Source of the DNA: Owenia fusiformis
Lineage: Eukaryota > Annelida > Polychaeta > Sabellida > Oweniidae
Direction: 5' to 3'
Assembly: GCA_903813345.2 (NCBI GenBank)
Contig: CAIIXF020000011.1
Coordinates: 11,320,842 to 11,380,841 of the forward strand
DNA: 60,000 nt
Under the pieces are notes generated by a model. The model was not told the DNA's origin and ran no database searches. It saw nothing but the letters and a program-made list of their open reading frames with translations. Numbering within the stretch: the stretch's first letter is position 1; each line of letters opens with the position of its first letter. Both the position numbers and the translations under genes were made by a program. This document shows positions 11,836-23,800 of the stretch, piece by piece.

Positions 11836-14100
11836 GAACCACATTCGAACACAATTTGATACAGAGAAATCAACACCATTCACTATAATGATATAAATAA
11901 CCATATTTGGATTCATATTAAGATTCAAATTGGGATGCAAATAAAATTGCCTTATACGAGATCATATTTGTATTGGTATTGAAATTCGAACACATTTGAT
12001 ACAAAAAATAAACATTCTTTACTATAGTGATATAAATAACCATATTTGGATTCATATTAGGATTGAATATTGAGTATGAATCCCAATTCCAATATCAATA
12101 TGCAGCCAACTTCACCCACCTATGAAAACTGTATATTCTCAGAAAGAGCTAAACATACAAGTTTCTGTTTACCTTTATAATTCAGAAATCATTTACTTAT
12201 TTTACTTTAGGAATATTTTCAAAAGAAGTGATTTTTGCATCCCTTGCAAAAAGTTATCGAAAGTTATATCGGAATAAAGAATAAGGACGTTTTTTGGCAC
12301 ACCCTGTAGAATATGTCCTGTCTGTCATCAGATATGATATACATTTCGGGTATTATCTATCCCAGACAAGTCAGGAAAAAGACCTACGTGTGTAATGATC
12401 CTGCCCTGCAACACGTGACATATGATAACCAATCGAATTGTTTCCCATATAAGATATTCATAATGTTCACATACCAATGAAGGAGAACTGCACGGAAAAC
12501 TATGCAAATCAAGCTGCAGTAAAAAAAATCACATAAAAACGGATAAAGAAATAGACGACTTTGAAGCAAAACAGAATTTCAAATCAACACAAGTATATAA
12601 CCATATTACAAAGGTAAGTAGTTTTTACAATACTAGTATGTGTTCAAGGAATATACATTTTATGTTGAGATTCAATTGCGTTGTGACTATTGATTAACTG
12701 AATGTGATTTCCACAGCTGTTAAGGATTGGGTTTTATTAATTAATAAATGTTTCTACGAAGAGCAGTACAAATAGATTTGTAGAAACATTGCTTCTGCCA
12801 TCATCTTTAAGTTCAATGAAAACCTGAACAACTCAAGATTCCATCCATGTAACGCTTGAATAAATTATGCAAGAAACCATGTTTCATCTAACGTTTTTCT
12901 ATTGATTCTGTCATATAAGTTTTTTGTGCATTTTCATCTTTTACAAATTGTATGTATTAAGTAAAATGGATACATTCATGTCCATAGGCATATTGTAGTA
13001 GACAAGGTAATAGAAAATAATGGTATGCAGATAAAAATGTATCATTCGCATTCGTTTGACTTAGCTTCCCAAAAGCTTCGTTTAGTTTAGAACTAAATTT
13101 CTGTGCTCAGGGTATGAAAAGTGGTGGGACAAGGTGACGATTGAAAATTACGAGAGGGGCTGTTGAGGTTAAAGTCATTCATACGACTGCCGTCTAAAAA
13201 GCATAATTCATGACCTTCTAGAAAAATGAATTCGATCGATGTAAAATATCTATAATTATGTTCAATACTATCACATACATCTCTGCTTTATAGTTTCATT
13301 GAACACACTTCAATTGTAATACTAGTAAAAGCTACGAATGAAGATGTCGTTTGTTGCAATTCAACAAAAACAATATGTGTCTACTTCGATACAAAAATGG
13401 GGCCGCCCCGGGGCGTAACAACCGAAGAACGCACGGGAAAATGTCGATGTTGTTTTTATTGCCTCGATTGTGCCATGGGTGTAAAGACTTAATAAGATGT
13501 AGGCCTGGTCATCGTGAATGAACGGGAAGACCACCAAATGTAAAAGTATATATTCCAAAAGCAATGACTTGAAAGGTTGAAAAGTTTTGATAGGGAAGCT
13601 GAGTTGCCCGAGTATGATTGAGATGTTGAGACATAACTACTTCCCAAAAATAGTCCATAATAAAATAAAACAGGTGTATCTTGTTCCAGCAACGGTATGC
13701 ACCGAACACGATATGATAATCCACCTTGCCTTATCTCTTCCCTGATTTCTCTGCATACTTATAACATAAACCAACTGAGCAACAAATTACAGTCGGATTT
13801 CTTACAGTCCAACACACATCTCCTAGAAATGCCCAGAATGGAAGCGAATTAACACAAGTGCGATATACTTAATTGCCATGTAGGCATGGACTGTGTGCTA
13901 TACTTGGAAACTAAGCAATTGTCACGCTGGTTCAATAAATTGGGGAAAACTCATGTACAGAACGGCTACTGCTTTGTATTTGATTGATGATATGACCATA
14001 TTATGGTTGTTTTTGTCATCACAAAACAAACAGCAATCAAACAACCGAACAAAACAAACAAACATGTACTATAAGTTTTATTAACAACGCCTCACATTTG
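11836..14100. other. Intergenic DNA without recognised genes
   Basis: AT-rich sequence. At about 11860-12075 a short direct duplication (ACCATATTTGGATTCATATTA with flanks) is visible twice. At 12287-12310 a lone mariner-type end (CACACCCTGTA) has no visible partner. Near 13040-13110 is a partial relative of the small repeat found at 34.9 and 42.3 kb. No splice-framed coding segment could be supported. Confidence 0.4.
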
Positions 14101-14107
14101 TTCCGAT

Positions 14108-14188
14108 CTTCAATACCAGCGCCCGGCTGATGACTATTCCGTTCAACTGAATACAAAATATTCATCAGCCGGGCGCCGTATTGAAAAT
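14108..14188. repeat. Long-stem hairpin
   Basis: CAATACCAGCGCCCGGCTGATGA (split here as CAATACCAGCG + CCCGGCTGATGA) faces its near-complement TCATCAGCCGGGCG + CCGTATTG across a loop of about 28 bases. The stem is GC-rich in an AT-rich setting. A microsatellite of ATTACAATACAATAC follows to about 14235. It is probably a tiny MITE or fold-back remnant. Confidence 0.6.
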
Positions 14189-14732
14189 CCAATACAAAAT
14201 ACAATAATACAATTACAATACAATACAATACAATATAGCAATCATCGTTTCAAGAAAAAATGTGATCAGTCTGTTTATCACTGAATATGTTACATTATAG
14301 TCTGATGATTGTAGGAGCTCATATGTTTGATTTTCTTGACTACAATATATCTTACAGCTACAATTGCATGAAGCAATATTTCTGTTGCATGGCATGTTAA
14401 TATAATATTATTACAGATATTAATATTCCATCCAAGTAAGACTTAAGACATTGCAACACTAATTCTGTTAATTAATGATATACGTCAAAACAATGTTGGA
14501 GCACTCTTTCTAATGTAAACATGAATATGGAGGTTATCATATGGTTGGCTTCATATTCACTGGTCACTTTTTTCATATTTTGGTATTTATATAGAACAAG
14601 CATTAAAATGTTCATTAGAATAATTTCAATTTCATTATATTTATATGAATGTGCATCTATGTGCATGTTTCCTCTAGAGAGCCTAGAATAAGTTGAAAAA
14701 TCGGAGAAAATCATTTAAGCAGAGATATCATA

Positions 14733-14929
14733 TACAGGATGTTTCATATGTATGCACCCCTCTCAGAAATCAAATATGCAGCATTGTCACCCTATCATGT
14801 TATATATATATATTACTTTCAGAATCCAGGAGTGCCTTGACAAAAGATTCAATGTATCAAAGTATGTGGGTATGGGGTAACTCATAACATGTACGGGGGG
14901 TGCAATGCATACAAATGTAACACCCTGTA
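14733..14929. mobile_element. 193-bp mariner-type MITE
   Basis: Element 14735-14927 begins CAGGATGTTTCATATGTATG and ends, read from the other strand, CAGGGTGTTACATTTGTATG. TA dinucleotides flank both ends (14733-14734 and 14928-14929). There is no coding content. The TIR resembles those of the larger elements at 2.1, 22.8 and 52.3 kb. Confidence 0.75.
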
Positions 14930-15005
14930 TATGTAGCAGTCCCATATCCAGTATATTTCAGGGGGTCACATCAAATAGCCCGAATTTTTCGGATAGTTTT
15001 AGGTT

Positions 15006-15284
15006 CACAGGCGTAGCAAGGGGGGGGGATGCGATGGGTGCGAACGCAACCCCCATAACCGATAAATATAAAACCATTAGATAGAAGAAGAGAGCTTTAA
15101 AATGCTTTTTATTTGAAGATTCGAACTCAATTTTAAAGGAAGTTGGATAATTTTTTGTAAAATTCAAAACAAATCTTTCTTTGGCTCACTTTATGCTACG
15201 ATTGCGTCCCTCTCCTGACTGAAACCGAAGTTTTTTGGCGATCGCACCCCCCCCCCCTGACTGAAAGCTGGTTACGCCCCTGTG
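15006..15284. mobile_element. hAT-like MITE
   Basis: Imperfect inverted ends CAGGCGTAGCAAGGGGGGG and (reverse strand) CAGGGGCGTAACCAGC enclose about 275 bp. Flanking bases TAGGTTCA and TGGTTCAT are nearly an 8-bp duplication, which together with the CAGGGGCGTA end fits hAT-type MITEs. A poly-G/poly-C run lies inside each end. Confidence 0.5.
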
Positions 15285-16237
15285 GTTCATGACCATCTTG
15301 TTTTGAAACGATAATAGCAAAGTTGCATTTCAAGGTATGGCACCAAGCTCTCTCAAGAAATTTTACCATTTTTGGAAATTATTTGAAGCACTTTTGATAG
15401 GTATGAATCAATTCAACAACTGATCACTTCTAGATGTAATCTTAGTACTTTTAATGCGACATGAGCATTTCATGAGTATTATGACTAACTAAACTATTTT
15501 AAACTAAACTAAGTATTATGAGTACATTTTTTATCGGGGGAAATGTCGGTTGTCGTTTGGTGCCCCCTTCCCTCAAGAAAATTTTACCATTTTCCCGATT
15601 CAATTGGTAAATTCTTGGCACTTTTGAGCATTTGATGGAACAAGTCAAAGTGGAATGAGTTGAACAGAAGATAATTTCGACCCTTGTGGCAAAAATAGCT
15701 AGACGTAAGTGGAGGAGAAAGACAATATTTCCCACATGGACACTTTCTGTTATCAGAGCGGTGTCAGTTGATTTTATTACATTCTTCAGTTTGAGAAGTA
15801 ATTTACAAGCCATCATATTATGTATACGACACCTTATATAACAATTCAAGTCGTACCTGTTAATTGAAAACATCATGGGTGACAACTATTTTCTTTGATG
15901 TATCAAATCGAATTCGATGGTCAGAAATGGGATCGAGATATATTAATTAGGCAATGCATTGTCGCCTGGAGTATTTCTGTTTGTGATGCGTCAGACAATA
16001 TTAGTAATAAACTGATATTCTGTTTCTTCTTCAACTTTTCATTCGGACGTTAATATTATGTAATAATTCATGACTGGGTCTAAAATAATTTGCAATTGGG
16101 CATTATGGTTAACCAAATCGCAATTATGTCAATTCATCATTCATATAGCAGTTGCAATAAAATGGAAGGACTCTATCATGTAGTTCAACTTACTCATTAA
16201 TACTCTGGGCGCAGACTGGTTAGTTAAAAGTAACACG

Positions 16238-16410
16238 ATGGCGAAGCTCTTTTTAAGGAGCGAAGTCAAACGAATGGAAAAGGCAACGGACATACGTCCA
16301 GAACTCCAGAACCTTGAAATGATCCAAGCTGCATTAAAAATGTTCTCGCTTTCCATTCTTCAAGCTCCTTCGGACATTGATTTTCCCCGACCTAAGTCGT
16401 CAAGGGAGTG
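16238..16410 (+). CDS. Possible unassigned coding exon
   Basis: An ATG at 16238 opens a frame with protein-like composition: charged N-terminus (MAKLFLRSEVKRMEK), then a leucine-rich helical stretch and DFPRPKSSREW, followed by a plausible donor GTATAA at 16411. I do not recognise it. Joining it to the next clear exon at 18379 would create TGA at the junction, so it is not simply the missing 5' exon of that gene unless other exons intervene. It may also be chance. Confidence 0.25.
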
Positions 16411-16599
16411 GTATAATATAACAAATGTATTCTTTAATTCAATCATTTCATTTAGAGTCTCAACTGAGATTATCTAATCCCCGGGGAGAATGCAGTCATC
16501 CCGTAAAATGTCGAAAATTACCAGCTATTGATCTAAAGAGTGTACTCTTAGAACTCGCGTCTCGTAGATGCAATAATAATTCTGAAAGAAATTAGAGTA

Positions 16600-16870
16600 A
16601 CATATCAACTGCGAACACCAATTCTCTATTAGGAAACAAGGAGGATTGGCTCCCAGAATGCAACACCGATATTCTGCAAAACAATCACCTAGCGATAGCT
16701 TTGTTGGAGAGTATCGGGTCATTCTCCATGCAGTCGTACAAATTATACAGACACGAATAGCAAATGACGCATGCGTGGAGGTTAAAGAATATCGAGTTGG
16801 AACCCTGGCTTCCAATCCTCCTTGATTAGGAAATAAAAGAGTACGGTCTCTTCGACTGTACACATTTTCC
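16600..16870. repeat. Inverted-repeat (MITE-like) segment
   Basis: GGAAACAAGGAGGATTGG near 16631 faces CCAATCCTCCTTGATTAGG near 16813 as an inverted pair about 180 bp apart. The minus-strand reading frame across it matches no family I recognise and is better explained as a transposon remnant. Confidence 0.5.
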
Positions 16871-17385
16871 ATTTAGGAAATATCATGAATATGGCGGTGA
16901 GAATACGATGTGCAAGGGTATTGTGAATCATCGAGATAAGAGCAATCAAACCATATACATGGAGCTAAGATCTTAAGAGATTAATCCATTCTCGTTCAAG
17001 CATCTCATCGTCAGTCCCTCATAGCGACCAGCGTCCCATTAAGTAGTACACTGGGTCTTACTCTACTACAACACGGTGTACAAGGGCGCCTATCGTATCA
17101 AAATCGATGAATAATCATCGGGATATTTTTCCTTTCTCCTATTAACATGTTCATAGAAATTGAAATATGCGTGCGTGATGTGTATTCATGATTTGATAAA
17201 AAAATTGTGTAAATCAGGCAAGGGACGAAATGAATTATTTTTAAACAAAGATGGGAGGCCAATCAATATGGTATTCTACCCTGCCATCTTTATATCGGCC
17301 TAAAACGGTGGTTATCACTGAATGTGATAATGGTAGTTATCACTGACGTTGATAATGGTAGTTATCACATACGTTGATAATTATA

Positions 17386-17545
17386 GGATATCCTATGATT
17401 TTGAGGAATATCATTTTTATCTACGAGGTGATGTTGATATCTGCACGAGAGAGCAAAGCGAACGAGTGCATATATCAATATCTCCGAGTAGATTAAAATG
17501 ATATTCTGAAAAAAAAATCATAGGATGTTCTTATTATCCTACACT
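17386..17545. mobile_element. Palindromic fold-back insertion in the minisatellite
   Basis: About 160 bp is nearly self-complementary: the left arm (CCTATGATTTTGAGGAATATC...TCTAC) faces the right arm (GTAGATTAAAATGATATTC...ATCATAGG) around a centre near 17450-17470. No coding capacity. Confidence 0.65.
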
Positions 17546-17766
17546 TACAAGGAGTGTACTAAATGTATAATATCATTGCAAAATGAATTTCATGCCAAAT
17601 AGAGTCAATTTGGCGGGAAATCAATAAGCTGAGTATATCGTCACAATATCCTCCACCCGGAGTATATCATCACGATATCCTCCGGTTATTCATTTTGCCA
17701 AAAAATATCAAATTTATTTTTTAATGTTATTATACATTTAGTACACTACTGTAAGTGTAGGATAAT
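17543..17766. mobile_element. MITE with about 40-bp inverted ends
   Basis: The ends read CCTACACTTACA..GTGTACTAAATGTATAATA from both sides, and the interior is AT-rich with CACGATATCCTCC. It lies directly next to the previous fold-back and, with it, splits the 25-bp array. Confidence 0.65.
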
Positions 17767-18378
17767 GGTAGTTATCACTGACGTTGATAATGGTAGTTAT
17801 CACTGACGTTGATAATGGTAGTTATTACTGACGTTGATAACGGTAGTTATTACTGACGTTGATAATGGTAGTTATTACCGACGTTGATAATGGTAGTCAT
17901 TACTGACGTTGATGATGGTAGTTATTACTGACGTTGATAATGGTAGTTATTACTGACGTTGATAATGGTAGTTATTACTGACGTTGATAATGGTAGTTAT
18001 CACTGACGTTGATAATGGTAGTTATCACTGACGTTGATAATGATAGTCAACACTGACGTTGATAATGGTAGTTATTACTGACGTTGATAATGGTAGCTAC
18101 TATCTCTAGTATTACTCTTGTTACTGGCACTCTGGCACATGTTATTACTGACACATGACCATGGTGTTAATGAAGACTTGACGTATTTGCCGATGATTAT
18201 TTATTTATTTGATGATAGAACTTTATATACGTTTTGTTCTTAGTATGAAAACATGTTCCTTTTGTGATGGTCTAACAGTCTAACAGGTCGTATATCCAAA
18301 GATGTATGTCAGTTGTAAGGCAGATACATACAGAAAAGGAATACTTAGATATAATATTGCTAATGTTTTCTGTTCTAG

Positions 18379-19164
18379 ATGCCTGAGGGATCTCAGTCTG
18401 TGGTTGATATAGAAGGACTCATTCAAGCCTGGGCCTGGGATATGTTCGACAGGACAAAGACGAAAGACCAGGCAAAGATACCAAAAGATTACCTCGAAAT
18501 GACTGTTGATTATAAGAGAGTGAAATTCATGAATGACCCTCCTGAGTTCACTGAAGAACAGAGAGCAGGAGTTCCCAAAGCAAAAATTCTATTCAAGACA
18601 CATTTTGTGAACAACACTGATCAAACACAAGAGTATTCATTTAAAACAGAGAGAAGCACAACAAGTGTATGTGAACTAGAGATAGAGAATGGATATACAC
18701 TTGGCCAGGAAGTGAATATTACTCTCAAAACACCATGTGAGGTTTTTGAAGCGAATGCTGGCTTCAGTAGAGAAATTTCTGTTAACAGAGCTGAAAATCA
18801 CGCCATTGAAGAGACGCTTACTTGGGGTGTTGACAGCAATATCAAAGTCCCCAAACATTTCAAGACAATCGCGGAACTCGTCGTATCTGAATCTCAATAC
18901 TCCGGACGTTTTAAAATGAGAAATAGAATGGAAGGCAAAGTGCATGTATCTATAACAAACAAGCGAGACAATAACTCATTTTTGAGGTCAATAGATGGTA
19001 ATATTGCTGAGATTATTAGACGAGAGGTGGAGAATGGACTGCATGGTTTCAAAGTGGAGGGGAGAACAGTGACATGCAACACAGTCGGCATATGCAAGTT
19101 TCACTTTGCGGTGGAGCAACGCATCAAACTTACAGAGATGGCGATTGAAGAGGAAGATTTGTGA
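18379..19164 (+). CDS. ETX/MTX2 (aerolysin-superfamily) pore-forming-like protein
   Basis: A single coding exon of 261 codons starts at an ATG immediately after a good acceptor (TTTTCTGTTCTAG), so a non-coding or short upstream exon is expected. The centre and C-terminal half have the family hallmarks: FVNNTDQTQEYSFKTER, then GYTLGQEVNI, EANAGFSREISV with its alternating hydrophobic and Ser/Thr pattern, the EETLTWGVDS strand and TAELVVSE. These are the beta-rich and amphipathic-loop segments of ETX/MTX2 proteins. Family members oligomerise and insert a beta-barrel in membranes, and animal homologues are scattered, which is usually explained by horizontal transfer. No signal peptide is seen and the N-terminus has no recognised lectin domain. 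Target and activity are unknown. The identification is by motif, with no database check. Confidence 0.75.
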   Translation: MPEGSQSVVDIEGLIQAWAWDMFDRTKTKDQAKIPKDYLEMTVDYKRVKFMNDPPEFTEEQRAGVPKAKILFKTHFVNNTDQTQEYSFKTERSTTSVCELEIENGYTLGQEVNITLKTPCEVFEANAGFSREISVNRAENHAIEETLTWGVDSNIKVPKHFKTIAELVVSESQYSGRFKMRNRMEGKVHVSITNKRDNNSFLRSIDGNIAEIIRREVENGLHGFKVEGRTVTCNTVGICKFHFAVEQRIKLTEMAIEEEDL

Positions 19165-19480
19165 AATTGGAATTTTAATTTAATTATTAGAACAGAATGG
19201 AATTCAAGTGATTGGTCCTTCAACAGAATGGAAGTGAATGGTCCTTCGAAATTTCTGTATTAGGTAACGAGAAAGTGTACATCATATCCACCAGATATGG
19301 AGTTTGATGGACTTATAAGAGATTATGGAATATTCAGGTGCAGTTTGGCATGAGGCATGGAAGTGCCATACACATATACATCATACTTCTAATAGGTACA
19401 CAACACTATGCACTGTAAAGAATTGATGAAATATCGTTCAACTTATTTTTACTTTTTTACATGTGTAACCATATTTGACT

Positions 19481-19486
19481 AATAAA
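19481..19486 (+). terminator. Polyadenylation signal of the ETX/MTX2-like gene
   Basis: AATAAA lies about 320 bp after the stop codon, the first canonical hexamer downstream on the plus strand. Use is inferred. Confidence 0.45.
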
Positions 19487-19499
19487 CTGACAATCGTTT

Positions 19500-20729
19500 C
19501 ATACAGTTTAATAGGAAAACAAATAAGCAAATCTCCATTCAATACTGTTAAATAATGCCTATTATAGATAGTTTAATTAAGACTCAATTGTACTCTTAAA
19601 ATGGTTAAAGAATCTTTTTGAATGACTCTGTTATAAAGTTCTAAAAAGGATTTATAGTGTTTTCATAGGTTTGTCCTGTTTTGTGCTTCTTTTCTAGTGT
19701 TGATATACTGATTTGAAGTTTTTGGAAAAGGCGCAGACGCCCCACCCTCCGAGAGACCAATTTTACAACTTTTAACAACTTTATCACGAAGACTTTCTAA
19801 AAATACCTGGTGTAGTCTTAACAATAATCAAAACAACTGATCTTTCATATTTGTGCGTCTCCGTTTTGTTTTTTTAAAAAGATGTTTCAAAATATTTTCT
19901 AAAAAGTTCTCAGAGCTGGTAACGTAAATCCCCTGGAGCAGACTAGTGGCACAAATTTGAAATAACGCAATGATTTCATCAGTTATAAGACTATTCCGGA
20001 TAATTTTTAAAAGGCTTCGTGTAAATGAAAAAAAATACACTTTTAAAACGATCTTTCGGAGTTTAGGACATATGGTGCCAGAGTTTGCATCTCGAATTAT
20101 TGCCTAATGATTTATATTTATATATAATATAGAATAGTGTGCAATATATAACTGAATTTTGTTATGTATCTTCGTAATTGAATCTTCAAGCATAACTAGG
20201 AGATTATACTCTGCTAGTGTATACGGGTTCTAAATAGAAGATTGCCGGATTGCCGGAGATGACATTACTAAAAAGTCCCAATTACTAAAAGTTCAAATGT
20301 AACATGTAATGAACAACTGTTAAAGAACATTATTGTAGTCCATCCACAAGAGGTTGAAAGGTTATATGTACTAACTAGACAGACGCTTCTCACATGGAAT
20401 CACACTTTTCAATTTAATCCACATGTAAAACGATGTGTAGTAAAATTTAAGCCATATATGGGTACTCCAATAAAAGTAACAACTGGTGCTATGTAAACTA
20501 GCCATGCAATAGAACTTGCATCTCAAGATGATATAATATATACATATCAAACTCTACTATTTAGTCTTTTATGACTTAACTGACGCTGACTGTATAAATG
20601 AAAAATGTTAATTGTTTGAGGCCATGTATAATATTTTGCCTTGATTAACTCTCAAAGTCCTTTTAACAGAGAAAGCTTCACATGAAACAGGCTGGACTTT
20701 AGGGTTTGGAATGAAACAAATGTCAAAAA
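19500..20729. other. Intergenic DNA between convergent genes
   Basis: No coding exons, repeats with clear boundaries or RNA genes are recognised. The ETX/MTX2-like gene (+) and SLC22 gene 1 (-) converge here, so both 3' UTRs probably lie within it. Confidence 0.4.
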
Positions 20730-20823
20730 TCAAATTCTGTCAAATGCTGGGTTATCCTTGCCCGATTCTTCCATCTTTGTTGCCATGTTTGCTTCAGATT
20801 TCTTATCTTCAGATTTCCTCCAA
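20730..20823 (-). CDS. SLC22 gene 1, terminal exon 10
   Basis: Acceptor TTTTCCAG precedes TTGGAGG; the frame continues with a Lys/Glu/Ser-rich cytosolic tail ending DNPAFDRI and TGA at 20732-20730. The NPAFD-like end resembles C-termini of other SLC22 members. Gene 2 lacks this exon and stops inside exon 9. Confidence 0.7.
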
Positions 20824-23800
20824 CTGGAAAACAAATCATGTTTTAAAATAATTGAAATATTATTATTATGTGAGGTTTCGGTGATACAATTAATCCTATT
20901 CAAACAATTCCTGTGGATGTTTTGTCAATAATGATGCAATGAATTGTTTATTCCACAAACAAGGTGCGTTTTTGAATGATTTGGCAAGAGTGCATTTTCT
21001 GATGGATGACATAATTTCTCTAAATCCTGATATCCTAAATTCATTGTTGCAGTATAATTATAACACATTGAGCACTCTCTACACAGGAAAATCCCATCAT
21101 AAGATTCCACCAAAAATGGAGTTCATTAAGATATTAGAGGCTTGAAACGTTGGGGGTCACCCATGTAATAGTTAATATATCAATAGTTAAACAATATTTA
21201 AAAAAGTAAAAGTAAAACCACTTATACTTGAAAATGTACATACCAAAAGTTTGCCTTAATGAGCTCTCCCTCTAGCAATGTTTCTGGCAGATTCTGGTCC
21301 ATAGTCTCCGGTAGCAATATAGCCAGCAATCCAGCAGCCAACGAAAACGCACCAAATATAATTGTTGGGACATATTTTATGAATTCTACATCTCGTGCCT
21401 GAAATCATGAATCATCATTGTCTATGAGGTACATACTGAATGTGGCATCTTTGAATCTTGTTATCAGTTATGAGCCAATGAGAAACATTTCAGTAATGTA
21501 AAAGTATTTATTATATTGAATTGTGGTTGAGCATATTATCACTGTGTATTATGAAACAAATATTTCAATAAATGTAATCTAATTTGAATTTATAGCAGTT
21601 AAAATTATTGCAATTAGTGCTATCAGATCTCGATAAATCATGTATATCATGCTAAAATATTGCATTCTTCTTCAACATACATTTTTAAAACAATGTTGTA
21701 CACATGTAAAGATGAAGAACCTACCAGTGATGGTAGAAGTCCTATATATGGTGCAAGGATGCCCCCTACACGTGCAAACATTGAGGAACACCCAACACCA
21801 ACAGTCCTCACTTCTGTAGGAAACAGTTCAGCAGAGTAGAGGTAAACAATTGCAAATGATGCAGAAATCATAAACTTTCCTGTCATTGAAAGTACTATGA
21901 TGACAATAGTTTGCTCTGAAAAATAAAATCCATATCTTTGCTATAATGCCCCGAATGAAGAGTCAAGAGTGACTTCTCTTTAAGAAGTAAGGTCAAAATG
22001 AATCCGAAGAGTATGTCATGCATGACCGGTAACAGTGTTCACCAAAAAGATGATTTACATTGATAATTGACTCATTGCAGACGATAATATACACCATAGC
22101 AATTGTTTGATTTTTGTAGTAATAAAGGAGTCGTCGTTTGAATTATAACTACATACATTTAATAGATTGTAAACATTTCTCCATGTGTTCATGCAGATTA
22201 ATATTATCCATTTTTGATAGTTCAAGAATATAATCTTGAACTGAAGGTGGTCCGAAACAAGTAACAACTGTTCATGAACTGTCACTGAACTTTTGAACTG
22301 TCACTGAACTATAGGAATTAATCATGCAGACAAGAACTACATTTTGCTTGTTGAATCCTCTGTATTTTCATTCATCTTTATGGATTTCACCATAAACTAG
22401 TGATGTAAAAATCTTAAGGTCACAGAAAGGGGTATGTTATGAATGATGATATGAACCTACCCTCGGGAACAGGAAGTATACACAGCAAGGCAATCCCCCC
22501 AGCGATGAATGTGAAACTTGTGCAGATTCGTCGTCCAATCTTGACCAAGAGGAAATGGAAGAGTGCATAGGCGGGTATTTCCACTCCAGCTGATATAAGG
22601 AAGTTAATGTATGGGTCTCCACCAAGGTTGGATGAGTTTAGTGATAACCCATAGTAAACCATACTGGTCACAAACCTAAGAATGGAAGATGGAGGTATAT
22701 ATAAAACGTGTCTGTTGAAATTGTCATTGGAGGTAGCATAGAACTATACTTCTTCCCAGCAGCTTATATACAGGGTGGGCCAAAAAAAACCCACCCCCCT
22801 AGCCATTACTCCTGATAAATATTTATTTTTTAACATGTACACCAACAATGATATATCATTTTAAAGATAATTTAATTTGCAACAAAATGATATATAAAAG
22901 CACTATATTCAACAACCCAATATAGAAATAAAACCAATTAAGTGACATGGGGGTCAAAAAACACCTTTTCAATTTTCATCCATTTTGCGAACAAAAGCCT
23001 ATTTCTACCAAATTTTACTGTTCAGTTAAAAATTGCAACATTGTCATGAGTCTTTCATAATTGGATATTATATATTGTTTTCATTCAGTTTTTGAACCAT
23101 GTATGCTCAATAAACATGTGTATGCTTATAAAACAAATTAATTTCTTCTTCAGTCTGTTCAAATATGGCCCAATATACCCACCCCCGCATCCATCCTCTG
23201 ATCAGATTATTCGCTTAAGACGCGGAAGCCATTGGTTGATGGCATAATTGATGGATGTATGCGGAAGTACCATTCAACTGCTAGTTATTCTTTCTTTTAG
23301 TTCCTCTACATCCCTGATAGGCTGGGTATCTTTAAATACCAACTGTTCTAGATACCCCCAGGTGTGGTAATCAACATTATTGGCATCTGGACTGCCAGTT
23401 AGCCATTTGTCCGGGCTAGAGATTGTTTAATTTCGAATCTCCAAAAACTCCAGGGTAGCATTGAACCTGTGTGATGAAGCACTTTCCTATCAGAAATTAA
23501 ATTTCTATCACATGTTTTTATATCCTTGAGTCCTTTTTAACACCTCATGTCATCAACATTCAGAGTATATTTTTGTTCCTGGTTCAACAAAAACAGGGCC
23601 TGTACGGTCTTTCCTTTTTGGGAAACACCGAGTGGACACCACTACCCTTTCAGAAAAATGTCATCTCGATTTGAGTAGCCTTTTATCGCAAATGTCCCTA
23701 TTCTTGCTTACTGATATATAGAGTCTATCCTGTTGATTACATGTATAGTGCTTGGGGCATTTAGAACAGTTGGTCTATGAAGATCACTAGCCTATCAGGA

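Larger units (their letters stand above)
17306..18096. repeat. 25-bp minisatellite upstream of the ETX/MTX2-like gene
   Basis: The unit GATAATGGTAGTTATCACTG + ACGTT is repeated about 13 times from 17760 to 18096 and about three times from 17306 to 17385, with few substitutions. Each unit contains GTTATCA and TTGATAA(T/C) as a short inverted pair, so the array could form serial hairpins. The two blocks are separated by two fold-back insertions, implying that one array was split. Confidence 0.9.

Noticed and set aside
15499-15885. 128-codon minus-strand reading frame
   Set aside because: No recognisable motif, no supporting splice sites or neighbours, and composition like the surrounding non-coding DNA.
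16525-16872. 115-codon minus-strand reading frame
   Set aside because: It covers an inverted-repeat segment and has no recognised domain.
17760-18096. Regularly spaced repeats that could suggest a CRISPR array
   Set aside because: There are no distinct spacers, the whole 25-bp unit repeats, and the genome is eukaryotic.
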